From Candidatus Marsarchaeota archaeon (GTDB lineage Archaea; Micrarchaeota; Micrarchaeia; Micrarchaeales; Micrarchaeaceae): 64,000 nucleotides of DNA. Under the pieces are notes generated by a model. The model did no database searches. It had not been told where the DNA came from and worked only from the letters and a program-made list of their open reading frames with translations. Shown here piece after piece: positions 32,783 through 40,522 of the stretch. The position numbers were made by a program, and so were the translations under genes. Numbering within the stretch: the stretch's first letter is position 1; each line of letters opens with the position of its first letter. The stretch is taken from assembly GCA_023473665.1 (NCBI GenBank), contig JAMCYM010000002.1, positions 248,001-312,000 of the forward strand, written 5' to 3'.

Positions 32783-34834
32783 TTACCACACGCCCAAGCG
32801 TTTCGATCGTGCGCTTCCGGCCCGTCGAGCTGTAGGTGGAAATGCTTTGTAGAACTCTAGATGGTTCGTTGCAGGTATCTCAACCCTGTACCTTTCAGGG
32901 GCATGCGGATCCATCATGAGCCTGCGCCTGAGCTCCTGCTCGGTTATGCTGCTCCTCCATATCTGCGCGTACGATACGAAGAAGCGCTGCTCCTGCGTTA
33001 ACCCATCTATGATTCTTCTCTTTTCCGAGTGCCTTGCAAGCGCCTTCTGGAGCGCATCGTATGCTATTGCTACGCCGCCCAGGTCGGCTATGTTCTCGCC
33101 TAGCGTAAGCTTACCGTTTATCTGGACGCCAGGCAGCACCTCTATTGAGCCGTATTCAATTTCAACCTCTCTGGCCTTTTCATTGAACTTCTTGGCGTCG
33201 TTTTTGGTCCACCAGTCCCTCATGTTGCCGTTTGGGTCATAGTGCCTGCCGTGGTCGTCAAATCCGTGTGTCATTTCATGCCCTATAAGCGTGCCTATGG
33301 CCCCGTAGTTCACGGCATCATCAATATCTGCATCGAAGTACGGTGGCTGGAGTATGCCGGCAGGCAACACGATCTCGTTCCTTTCAGCGTAGTGGAACGC
33401 GTTGACTGTTTGTGGAGGCACGGTCCATTCATCAATATCAATACGGTGCCCCGCTCTTGAGGTTTGCCGCCTAATCTCAAATTCCGATGAGCGGCGCACA
33501 TTGCCGGCATAGTCGTCTCTTTTTATCTCTATGCCGGAATAATCCCTAAACTTGGCGGGATGACCTATCTTGACTTTCATCTTGCTCAGCTTTTCCAGCG
33601 CCAGGCGTCGGGTGCCCTCAGACATCCACTTGGCCCCTTCGAGCCTCTCCCTGAACGACTCCATCAAATCATTTACCAGTTCCGACACTCTGATACGGAT
33701 GGCCTCGTTGAACTGTTTCTCCACGTAAAGCTTCCCAAGCGCCTCGCCTATCTGTACATCCATGCGGTATATGGCGCGCTTCCACATCGGCGCTTGCTGC
33801 TTCTGCCCCATGAGTTTCCTACCAAAGAAGCCAAAACTCTCGTTGCTCACTTCATCATGAAGCAGCGGAGCGTATGCACGCAGTATGTTCCAATAGAGAT
33901 ACGCCCTAAGTTTTTCTATGTCGGCCGTGCTTAGCTGCTCATCCAGATAGTCAAAGAACTCTGGCTGCCCTATAACGACATATGATATGCCTGTTGCACC
34001 CACGCCCTGCAGATAGCCAACGAGGTCCAGATTCGGATATCTGGATTCAAGTGTCTCTAAATCAACCCTGTTGTAGTTCTTCTCGGCGTCGCGCAAGTCG
34101 GCCGAGCTCCTGCTCGCCCTGGCGAGCCCTGTTTCGAAATCGAGAACCATGTCAGACCAGTTTCCCGCAGTTTCTTTCCCAACACCTTTGAGCATGAACA
34201 TTTTCTTTATGTGTTTGCGGAATTCTTTTCGTGTTTCTGCAAATGCATCTAGGAGGTAGTAGTCCCTGTTCGGCAGAGACAGGCCGCCCTGCCTTAGATG
34301 CATCGCATATACAGAGTTGTTCTTTGCGTCCGCATTAGAATACGAATCAAAGAACGCCAGAATACCTGCCCGTTGCGTCGGCGTTGCAAGATGAAGCCTT
34401 GGTAGGTGGGCTGCGACTTCGCCAGCGCTCTTTATACCTGAAATAAGGTCCCATAAATCGTTTATCGGTGAAAAGCGTCTTTCCTCTACGCGCTTCCTGT
34501 TCATGGCCGCAGCGTAGAAATCTCCTACTATTCTTTTGTATGAGCCCTGCGCGGCTAAAGAATCGGCCATGCAAGCATCGGCAATCGCATGGATGATCTC
34601 AAGGTTATGGTCATCGAGTGCATAGTAGGAGCTCCAGCACGTCTTATCTGGGGGAACGGGGTTGTTGTCAATCCACTTCCCGACCGCATATCTATAGAAA
34701 TCCTTGCCTTGGTCGGCTGACGTGTCCATATAGCTGACTGAAAAGCGCAACGCATCGCGCATGCGTACGTCTGCACTTGTAGCTTCTTTGCTTTCGTTAG
34801 AGAGGTCTTCAGAAGAGGGCAAGTGACCCACCAT
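32783..34834 (-). CDS. M13-family metallopeptidase (neprilysin/PepO-like)
   Basis: 683 residues. The zinc site GHEMTHGFDDHGRHYDPNG contains HExxH, and the downstream GENIADLGGVAIAYDAL supplies the third zinc ligand Glu and the family's ENxADxGG signature. The N-terminal NFY-type region reads DQGKDFYRYAVGKWIDNNPVP, as in M13 proteins. The protein ends in GVW; many M13 members end in C-x-VW. No signal peptide or membrane anchor is seen, so it probably degrades peptides in the cytosol. M13 is mostly bacterial and animal, so horizontal acquisition is possible. A TATA-like CATAAATAAAC is at 34851-34861. Confidence 0.93.
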   Translation of the reverse strand: MVGHLPSSEDLSNESKEATSADVRMRDALRFSVSYMDTSADQGKDFYRYAVGKWIDNNPVPPDKTCWSSYYALDDHNLEIIHAIADACMADSLAAQGSYKRIVGDFYAAAMNRKRVEERRFSPINDLWDLISGIKSAGEVAAHLPRLHLATPTQRAGILAFFDSYSNADAKNNSVYAMHLRQGGLSLPNRDYYLLDAFAETRKEFRKHIKKMFMLKGVGKETAGNWSDMVLDFETGLARASRSSADLRDAEKNYNRVDLETLESRYPNLDLVGYLQGVGATGISYVVIGQPEFFDYLDEQLSTADIEKLRAYLYWNILRAYAPLLHDEVSNESFGFFGRKLMGQKQQAPMWKRAIYRMDVQIGEALGKLYVEKQFNEAIRIRVSELVNDLMESFRERLEGAKWMSEGTRRLALEKLSKMKVKIGHPAKFRDYSGIEIKRDDYAGNVRRSSEFEIRRQTSRAGHRIDIDEWTVPPQTVNAFHYAERNEIVLPAGILQPPYFDADIDDAVNYGAIGTLIGHEMTHGFDDHGRHYDPNGNMRDWWTKNDAKKFNEKAREVEIEYGSIEVLPGVQINGKLTLGENIADLGGVAIAYDALQKALARHSEKRRIIDGLTQEQRFFVSYAQIWRSSITEQELRRRLMMDPHAPERYRVEIPATNHLEFYKAFPPTARRAGSARSKRLGVW

Positions 34835-34956
34835 TAGAATATGTTGCTCCGTTTATTTATGCATTTTGCCTGCTTTCCCTACTGCGTTTGTTTACATGCC
34901 TGCATGCTCCCAACGGCAAGATTTTAAAACCTTAATTGAAGAGTAGAAGTGATTGC

Positions 34957-35136
34957 ATGGCAGGCAAAGCACTTAGTTGGATCGGAATAGCGATGGGAGT
35001 GATAATCTTCATTCTCGACGTGTATTGGACATATGTAGCGCGCGTTGTGCCAATGTTTTTTGCGATAGGCGCGATCATAGCGATTGCAGACCTCGTATGG
35101 ATAGGCACTGACGCAGTGCTGATGAAGAGAGGCTGA
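34957..35136 (+). CDS. Small two-helix membrane protein
   Basis: 59 residues with two transmembrane helices (about 6-24 and 28-50) and a basic end (MKRG). The frame is open to 34936, but the TATA-like TTTTAAAAC (34922-34930) indicates leaderless initiation at the ATG at 34957. Convergent with the cytochrome b gene; a pyrimidine-rich tract follows the stop. No family recognised. Confidence 0.6.
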   Translation: MAGKALSWIGIAMGVIIFILDVYWTYVARVVPMFFAIGAIIAIADLVWIGTDAVLMKRG

Positions 35137-35154
35137 AGGAACTTTCCTCTCTTT

Positions 35155-36624
35155 CTATTTCTTTCTTTTCTTTAACTCCGGCACTGTGAACCTGTTCCAG
35201 AAGATTTTGTAGAGTTTCAGCTTGTCAGGCACGCTCCTCAGTCCAGGTATGTAAGGCAACAACAGGAGCACCAAAAACGCGAGGAACGCCAGCGTGCCGT
35301 TTTCTATGTCGTTCCACCATGGTATGCCGCTCGTCATAATCTCGAGCAGGTTGTACGGAGCGAGCCAGTACTGTATGGGCAGCGAGCCTGCAGCGACCTT
35401 CAGCATGCCCCACTGCCCGGTTGTGAGCCCATATTCCTGGCCGGCAGCCCCGAGCTCGCCTGTATCATTGATGAACAGGAGCACGTATGTAGTGTCAAGC
35501 CCGCTCGCTTCCTCGTTCTGCACGGCAGGCTGGTAAAGCCCTTCCTGGGCCATCAATGTAAGCTCAGACGCCAGCGCTATCATGGGGTCCGACGAGTTGC
35601 GGCCTTGCGCTATCGACCCGTTGGCATCGAAGTAAGAGTGGGCCTGAGCAAGCGATGCCCTTTGCGCGCTGACATTTTCCGCAAGGAGCGCCTCCTCGGC
35701 ATTAGGCGCACTGGTAATGTTTAGGTAATATGTGTACGGAGCTGTGACATAGACATTCCTTGTGCTGAACGTATACGGGTCTATGGTGTCTATGTATGTG
35801 GCTGTGTTCGAAGAGAAATTAAACTCCTCCAGCAGTGTGAGCGCGACCGCGTCAGGGTGCGCGTTCGCTATTCCGGCTATCGTCAACGGGGCAGTATACG
35901 GCACCCTGAGGAAGATTGCGAACAGCAATACGATCACTGCTATATAACCCATACGTTTGTACATCGTCCTGTGGTCTGCGGCGACGATGGAATACGGTAT
36001 GTCCTTACGGTACGGCGTGTTCAGGCCCCTGCTCTTGACAAGCATATAGTGCGTGAACATAAGGATGGCAAGCAGTATAGGCACTATGGCGACATGCCAG
36101 CCGAGCACCGCGCCCATGTTGAGGGGATTTAGCCAGTAGCCAAGGCCCATTCCGTTCCAGAGGTCAGCTCCAGCCTTGGCGTTCCACTGCGAGATGAGCC
36201 CGCCGGCTATGCCTACGCCAAATGCGAATTCGAGGAGCACCAGGAGCAGCATCACGGCTCCAAGCATCCAGACGAGCCTCTTCTTTCTGTAAGCTGATGT
36301 CGTGAGCTGCACGAAGAGGTGCACGAACATGAGCGTAACGAAGGCCTCAGCCGCCCATAAGTGCACGCTCCTGACGAATGTCCCAGCCACGCTGAGGTCC
36401 CACCAGTATGGGCCGAAAATCAGCATTATCATGCCGCTTATCGCAAGTATCGCGAACAGCTCAAGCAGGTAAATTCCAATGGTAAAAAAGAAGTTGTTGC
36501 CGTAAGACGGCACGTTGGTTATGTAAAATGATTGGACGAAAGCCTTGATGTCTGCACGTATCGAGCTAGGCTTCGTTTCATCTTCATCCGGCCCCGTGTC
36601 TTCAGGAGGCCTTTGAACATCCAT
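35155..36624 (-). CDS. Cytochrome b6-type diheme cytochrome b
   Basis: 489 residues, about eight or nine membrane helices. Four haem-ligand histidines are at 88 and 102 (HLWAAEAFVTLMFVH) and at 177 and 192 (HVAIVPILLAILMFTH). The 14-residue gap between the last pair is the spacing of cytochrome b6 rather than mitochondrial cytochrome b. Residues about 245-415 form a large outside insert with sequons (NFS, NIT, NVS, NGS, NSS) before the last two helices. It would pass electrons from quinol across the membrane in a bc-type complex. No Rieske protein or cytochrome c gene is visible nearby. The C-terminus KKRKK lies in the cytoplasm. Confidence 0.88.
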   Translation of the reverse strand: MDVQRPPEDTGPDEDETKPSSIRADIKAFVQSFYITNVPSYGNNFFFTIGIYLLELFAILAISGMIMLIFGPYWWDLSVAGTFVRSVHLWAAEAFVTLMFVHLFVQLTTSAYRKKRLVWMLGAVMLLLVLLEFAFGVGIAGGLISQWNAKAGADLWNGMGLGYWLNPLNMGAVLGWHVAIVPILLAILMFTHYMLVKSRGLNTPYRKDIPYSIVAADHRTMYKRMGYIAVIVLLFAIFLRVPYTAPLTIAGIANAHPDAVALTLLEEFNFSSNTATYIDTIDPYTFSTRNVYVTAPYTYYLNITSAPNAEEALLAENVSAQRASLAQAHSYFDANGSIAQGRNSSDPMIALASELTLMAQEGLYQPAVQNEEASGLDTTYVLLFINDTGELGAAGQEYGLTTGQWGMLKVAAGSLPIQYWLAPYNLLEIMTSGIPWWNDIENGTLAFLAFLVLLLLPYIPGLRSVPDKLKLYKIFWNRFTVPELKKRKK

Positions 36625-36711
36625 CCGGCACTACTTGAAGGCCAGATTTTTTATTTGTTTCGGGGTGGCTGCACATCTGCTCTTTAAAATGTTGCTTTGC
36701 ATATTTGGCTG

Positions 36712-37881
36712 ATGAGCATGCCGGACTGGCTAAGCCGTGATGTCCTGCTAATATCCCTTTCGGCATTCTTCGCAGATGCCGGCTACCAGGCGCTTGTTGT
36801 GGGCCTGCCCCTGTTTTTGGTGATATACCTCAAGGCTCCTGTCTATCTATTTGGTATAGTCATGGCGCTGGCATACGGCGGCGGATCGCTTTTTGCCTAT
36901 CTGGGAGGGAAGGCTTCCGAAAAGTATGGCAAGAAAAGGATTGCACTCATCGGTAACCTGCTTATACCAATACTTTCATTGACCGGGCTAGCCTCTACTG
37001 CGGCAGAAGCAGGTGCGCTTTACTCCGGGGGCTGGTGGGCCAGGAACTTCAGGACTCCCGCAAGACGCGCAATGCTCGGCGACATAACTAAGAAAGAGTA
37101 CAAGGGCAGAGTTTACGGGTTTCTCAATGCCCTTGACATAGGCGGAGGGCTCGTAGCCGTAACGTACCTTTCGTTCGCCATATTGGCAGGGATGAGGATA
37201 AGCACCGTATTCATCTACACTGCAGTGCCTATACTGATGTCTTCTCTTTGCCTCGCTCTTGTGAAGTACAAAGGCGTAGGCAGAATAAGGCATGCTGTCG
37301 CGAGCATAAGGCAGGGCATCGGAAAGGCCGCAGCAAGGGCAAAGACCTACAAGGCAGTCATAGCCGCAACAGGCATATATGGGCTCAGCTTCTACAGCAT
37401 AAGCTTCCCGATACTCACCGTAGCGCAACGCTCCGGCAGCCTGGCAGGCGTGGCCTCGTATGCCATATTCCTGATAAGTTCTGCAGTTTTCGGATACATT
37501 GTAGGCGTTAGGGTCAGGAAGCTCGTGCATGGTCTCGCGTTTCTTGGCTACTTCCTCGCGGGCGTCGGCTCCCTGGTGATAGGCCTGGCGTATGCATTCT
37601 CTTTGGGCATCGTTGTATCATACGTAGGCATGCTGCTCATCGGCATGGCTGCAGGTGCCATCGAAACATTTGAACCTACCATCATCTCGATCGTCAAGCA
37701 GCGCAGGGGCTCAGGTTCTGGCATGGGCGCCTTGACGGCATCGAGAAGTATTGGGCTGTTCGCCGCCAATCTAATAGTTGGATTCCTGTATGCGATTGGG
37801 CCCATATACTCGTATTCAATAACAGGCATGCTTGCCTTTGCAGCCGGTGCCGTGCTAATCTTATTTGGCAGGGAACTGTGA
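36712..37881 (+). CDS. Major facilitator superfamily transporter
   Basis: 389 residues, about 12 helices. The loop 2-3 signature is GGKASEKYGKKRIALIGN, matching the MFS motif G-x-x-x-D/E-R/K-x-G-R/K-R/K. A second copy-like loop appears in the C-terminal half. The substrate is not predictable. The TATA-like TCTTTAAAATG is at 36680-36690, giving a leaderless ATG at 36712; the TTG at 36697 is less likely. Divergent from the cytochrome b gene. Confidence 0.85.
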   Translation: MSMPDWLSRDVLLISLSAFFADAGYQALVVGLPLFLVIYLKAPVYLFGIVMALAYGGGSLFAYLGGKASEKYGKKRIALIGNLLIPILSLTGLASTAAEAGALYSGGWWARNFRTPARRAMLGDITKKEYKGRVYGFLNALDIGGGLVAVTYLSFAILAGMRISTVFIYTAVPILMSSLCLALVKYKGVGRIRHAVASIRQGIGKAAARAKTYKAVIAATGIYGLSFYSISFPILTVAQRSGSLAGVASYAIFLISSAVFGYIVGVRVRKLVHGLAFLGYFLAGVGSLVIGLAYAFSLGIVVSYVGMLLIGMAAGAIETFEPTIISIVKQRRGSGSGMGALTASRSIGLFAANLIVGFLYAIGPIYSYSITGMLAFAAGAVLILFGREL

Positions 37882-37912
37882 CACGCAGACTTCTGGAAGG
37901 CTGCACATGATG

Positions 37913-39223
37913 CTATTTTCTTCTGCTTATCCCGAACTCCCTGACGAGGCTGTGCACCGGTGAGAAGGTCGGCATACTGCCCCTGCCGGATCTCCTCAGT
38001 GCAGCCATCCCGACATAGTAAAAGATGGAAGCCAGCAGTATGCCCGCTGCGATTAACAGGCTCTCTGGGCTTAGATATGCCATCACCATCACGATTGCAA
38101 ACATGCCTATTACTGGAACGGCGACGAAATGCCGCTTGTATATCAGCCTGCCCTTCAGTTGCAGGCGCCTGGTTTTCATGTAGAGGGCCAGTGCAGCCAT
38201 GTTGACTATGAAGTACGAAACCAGTATAGTAGCGTTCGCGCCCTCTACTATGGTATCGAATGATACGAGAAGCACGAAGGCGATGCTTGCGATTGCGGAT
38301 ACGATTATCGCATTTATCGGAGTGGAGAAGCGATCTATGGCGCTGAGCTGCCGCGGCAGCTCCCTGTCACGGCCCATCGCAAAGAAGAGCCTTGATGTTC
38401 CTAGTATGCCGGTTAGGACTACGCCTGCCGTTGCGGTTATCCCTCCGAGCGCTATTATCAGGTCGAGCGCCTTGCTGTGCACGGCCGACATCGCTAGCGA
38501 GAGCGGCGCCGATGAGTGCGCGAGCATGCCGTATGGGACAAGCCCAAGCGCCACCACTGCCACGGCGACATAAATTGCCGTCGAGATGGCGATCGACAGT
38601 ATTATGGCACGCGGCATCGTCCTTCTTGGATTCTTAACCTCGTCGCCCACCGTCGTCACCCTCGAGAAGCCGGTGAATGCGAAGAATATGATGGCTGCGC
38701 CTGCGAGCAGGCCGCTAATGCCCGATTGCACATGCGTCGTTAGGTAAACGCTGTTGAACTTCGTGAGGCCCGCAATTGCAAAGATTAGAAGCACGGCCAC
38801 GTTTATTCCGACCAAAACCGCGATGGTACGGGCAGAGTTCTTGATGCCAAGGATATTAACCGTCATAAACGTCAGTATCGCTGCGATGGCTATGTAGGCA
38901 AGCGGCACCGAAGTTCCCAAAAGGGCGTTTATGTAGCTGCCGGTGCTCACAGCTACAGCCGCTATCGCTATTATGTTGCCGAATGTCCACATGATGCCTG
39001 CGATGAAGCCCATGAATGGCGACAGTTCCTCCCTTGCGTATTCGTATGCGCCGCCCTCTTTGGCAACATGGCTCGCTATTTCAGAGAAACTCAGCCCTGT
39101 CAGCACGGCAATGACCGCCGCAACCAGTATGGAATATGGCAGCAGCGGCCCTGCCATCCCTGCCGCTATCCCTACTATGACGAATATGCCGGCGCCTATT
39201 ATCGCGCCAAGGTTTATCATCAA
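37913..39223 (-). CDS. APC-superfamily amino acid permease
   Basis: 436 residues from TTG 39223, about 12 helices. GAIIGAGIFVIVGIAAGMAG is the family's TM1 signature, and SEIASHVAKEGGAYEYAREE the TM2-3 segment. It imports or exchanges amino acids or related cations. Upstream of the TTG, a frame without ATG/GTG/TTG continues 13 codons with typical APC N-terminal sequence (RLKRTLSLFDAL), so the true start may be an ATT codon at 39262, preceded by GAGGAG. The C-terminus is basic (REFGISRRK). Confidence 0.87.
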   Translation of the reverse strand: MMINLGAIIGAGIFVIVGIAAGMAGPLLPYSILVAAVIAVLTGLSFSEIASHVAKEGGAYEYAREELSPFMGFIAGIMWTFGNIIAIAAVAVSTGSYINALLGTSVPLAYIAIAAILTFMTVNILGIKNSARTIAVLVGINVAVLLIFAIAGLTKFNSVYLTTHVQSGISGLLAGAAIIFFAFTGFSRVTTVGDEVKNPRRTMPRAIILSIAISTAIYVAVAVVALGLVPYGMLAHSSAPLSLAMSAVHSKALDLIIALGGITATAGVVLTGILGTSRLFFAMGRDRELPRQLSAIDRFSTPINAIIVSAIASIAFVLLVSFDTIVEGANATILVSYFIVNMAALALYMKTRRLQLKGRLIYKRHFVAVPVIGMFAIVMVMAYLSPESLLIAAGILLASIFYYVGMAALRRSGRGSMPTFSPVHSLVREFGISRRK

Positions 39224-39301
39224 CGCATCGAACAGTGATAGCGTTCGTTTAAGCCTGTAAATGGAAACTCCTCTCTATCAATTGCATGCATAAGCTAAAA
39301 T

Positions 39302-39430
39302 ATGGATGTTGCGCAGCAATGCCCGATCTGCCATCATCTAGAAGACCTGATATGCCTATCTCAACTGTTAGCATGTGGAACGCAACGCAGGGCTTATGAC
39401 TGTCACGCCATTATTTCAGATGGTATTTAG
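39302..39430 (+). CDS. Possible small zinc-binding protein
   Basis: A 42-codon frame (MDVAQQCPICHHLEDLICL at the start) with five Cys and three His, beginning CPICHH. It overlaps the convergent GT2 gene by 20 nt. No well-placed TATA box is seen, so coding status is uncertain. If real, it would resemble the many small CxxC proteins of archaea. Confidence 0.3.
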   Translation: MDVAQQCPICHHLEDLICLSQLLACGTQRRAYDCHAIISDGI

Positions 39431-40484
39431 CTCCCCTCCATGTTATGTATTTCATGCGATTGGCGACAATGAGATTGGCCAGGTATATGAAATTTACCAT
39501 CAGATATGCGACAAATAGCTCCGGGTCTGCCACCCCCGCGCGCATGTACATCCTGACTGCACCGATTACGAACGGAAGCAGCAGAACGGCAAACAATGGG
39601 CTTATTATAATTGCCATAAGTATCGACGACAAAAGCAGCAGTATGTTAGCCGAATATAGCACCACCCCGTACCTGAAGTTTTTCCTGTTTCCAAGTATAG
39701 TAAGCGCCGACTGGCGATTCGACCACTCCTTGAACTCGGCGAAACTGTCATTGCTTTTGACCTCAACAATGCGCTCCGGCACGTATTTTATTTCAAGGCC
39801 CTTCCTCTTCGCGATGCGCGTTATAGGTATGTCGTCGGATACAGAAGCAGCGAACTCACGAAACGAAATTTCGTCAAGAAGGCCTTTCCTGAACGCCATC
39901 GAACCTCCCCACGCGAACCTTGTTATCTTCGACTCCATCATCCCATTGCCGACAAAGCCCCAGACAAGCTTGACCTTCGACCAGAACCCTCCGACGGGCC
40001 TGAAGTAAGGGAATGCCGTGGAAACGCCCACACTGCCGTCGGCAAGCGGCCCGACAAGCTTGGCCAGCCAATCCCTGCTAACGGTCACATCAGAATCAGC
40101 AACCACATATACCTCGTAATCCTTGAACTTCGTAAATGCGGTTGCGATGGCCCGCACCTTCCCGCTTGCATATCCGCTCCAATGCGATGATCTTATCAGG
40201 CGTATTCCCGCATCCCTTATAGCCCCAACTGCAGGGTCAGAAAGGTCATCGACGATCGCCACCACATCGTAATTCCTGTATGACTGGTTAGCAAGCGAAG
40301 CGAGGTTGCCGCTCAGCGTTATGTCGATGCCCTTGCACGGTACCATAACCAGTGTTTTTGGCATGTATTTTCTGCGGCTTGGCGCATTGCGCTCATTGCC
40401 GGCCATGCTTATTGTTGCGAGGGCCATGAGGCCGAGCCATGTCAGGGTCAGAAGAGCAATGTATGCCGCAAGGAACGCATTCAT
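39411..40484 (-). CDS. GT2-family membrane glycosyltransferase (ceramide-glucosyltransferase-like)
   Basis: 357 residues. An N-terminal helix is followed by a GT-A domain: VMVPCKGID, VVAIVDDLSDP, the metal-binding VVADSDVTVSRDWL (DSD) and SVSDDIPITR (DD), then EWSNRQSAL at the place of the Q/RxxRW motif (W is missing; RQ remains). Three C-terminal helices follow. This arrangement is seen in GT21 and hyaluronan-synthase-like enzymes acting at the membrane. The acceptor could be a lipid or growing glycan. A GTG at 40499 is an alternative start. Confidence 0.85.
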   Translation of the reverse strand: MNAFLAAYIALLTLTWLGLMALATISMAGNERNAPSRRKYMPKTLVMVPCKGIDITLSGNLASLANQSYRNYDVVAIVDDLSDPAVGAIRDAGIRLIRSSHWSGYASGKVRAIATAFTKFKDYEVYVVADSDVTVSRDWLAKLVGPLADGSVGVSTAFPYFRPVGGFWSKVKLVWGFVGNGMMESKITRFAWGGSMAFRKGLLDEISFREFAASVSDDIPITRIAKRKGLEIKYVPERIVEVKSNDSFAEFKEWSNRQSALTILGNRKNFRYGVVLYSANILLLLSSILMAIIISPLFAVLLLPFVIGAVRMYMRAGVADPELFVAYLMVNFIYLANLIVANRMKYITWRGAKYHLK

Positions 40485-40522
40485 CGACACGAATTGCACA
40501 AAAACAGCTAAAAGGCGTGCCG

